Assembly: GCA_012960105.1 (NCBI GenBank)
Contig: DUBV01000023.1
Span: 1 to 33,556 of the forward strand
Source: Thiotrichaceae bacterium
GTDB taxonomy: Bacteria > Pseudomonadota > Gammaproteobacteria > Eutrophobiales > Eutrophobiaceae
Length of the DNA stretch: 33,556 nt
Reading direction: 5' to 3'
The position numbers and the translations under genes were made by a program. The notes under the pieces were generated by a model that saw only the letters and a program-made list of their open reading frames with translations, was not told the origin of the DNA and did no database searches. Shown here in pieces: positions 33,471 to 33,556 of this stretch; position 1 is the stretch's first letter; each line of letters opens with the position of its first letter.

Positions 33471-33556
33471 CTTTTAAGCTCCAATACTTCGTATTCTGAC
33501 CTTTTACATCTCTAATATTAAATTGACCTAACTGTATCGATCCATAATAAATCATC

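Noticed and set aside
33293-33484. 63-residue minus-strand frame at the right edge
   Set aside because: It lies over structured repeats and the possible IS end and shows no protein-like pattern.

Overview
The window reads as chromosomal DNA of a gammaproteobacterium of moderate to low GC (about 40% by eye). The case rests on gene content and order. There is a hemC-hemD-hemX-hemY operon, and a gshB-tonB-yqgE-ruvX-pyrR-pyrB-pyrC' string in the order I recall from Pseudomonas (the TonB3 region). MsbA, UvrD, PmbA, a FadE-type acyl-CoA dehydrogenase and a TgpA/DUF58/MoxR cluster are also present. A proteobacterial-type phosphoribulokinase suggests a Calvin-cycle (chemolithoautotrophic or mixotrophic) lifestyle, but no RuBisCO gene is in view. 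Most of the window is well-kept core genome with tight operons and short overlaps. The accessory signal lies in intergenic palindromic repeats.

Layout. 1-4275 (minus): a fused acyltransferase/alpha-beta hydrolase gene overlapping a fadE gene that runs off the left edge. 4480-5958 (plus): an HDOD regulator and a membrane-anchored c5-like cytochrome ending in a clear terminator. 6043-6210: an inverted pair of dRS3-like repeats. 6231-7659 (minus): an orphan TRAP-type binding lipoprotein and a small unknown protein. 7685-7806: a 122-bp near-palindrome abutting uvrD (minus, 7804-9969). 10113-16415 (plus): pmbA, MoxR ATPase, DUF58 protein, TgpA-like transglutaminase and a cNMP/GGDEF protein. 16557-18302 (minus): msbA. 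18416-21044 (plus): phosphoribulokinase, an orphan ParA ATPase and a ferredoxin-type reductase. 21366-25356 (minus): hemCDXY. 25464-33199 (plus): gshB, tonB, yqgE, ruvX, then the pyrimidine genes pyrR, pyrB, an inactive pyrC' and a pyrK-like reductase, then a TrmB-like methyltransferase. 33200-33556: repeat remnants and a possible insertion-sequence end.

How the genes work together. hemC-hemD make uroporphyrinogen III, with the membrane proteins HemX and HemY behind them. pyrB-pyrC' probably form an aspartate transcarbamoylase holoenzyme whose dihydroorotase-like subunit has lost its metal ligands. PyrK would carry electrons for a PyrD encoded elsewhere. MoxR-DUF58-TgpA is a conserved but poorly understood envelope module.

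Most worth a second look: (i) a repeat family with three related copies at about 16.4, 28.5 and 33.3 kb, one carrying an extra 9-bp tandem unit; (ii) the symmetric 122-bp palindrome at the uvrD stop; (iii) a chain of hairpins filling the 299 bp before pyrR; (iv) the prk-parA pair; (v) the acyltransferase-hydrolase fusion with a non-standard HX4E motif. I did not find a CRISPR array, a prophage, a recognisable defence system, or an rRNA or tRNA gene.
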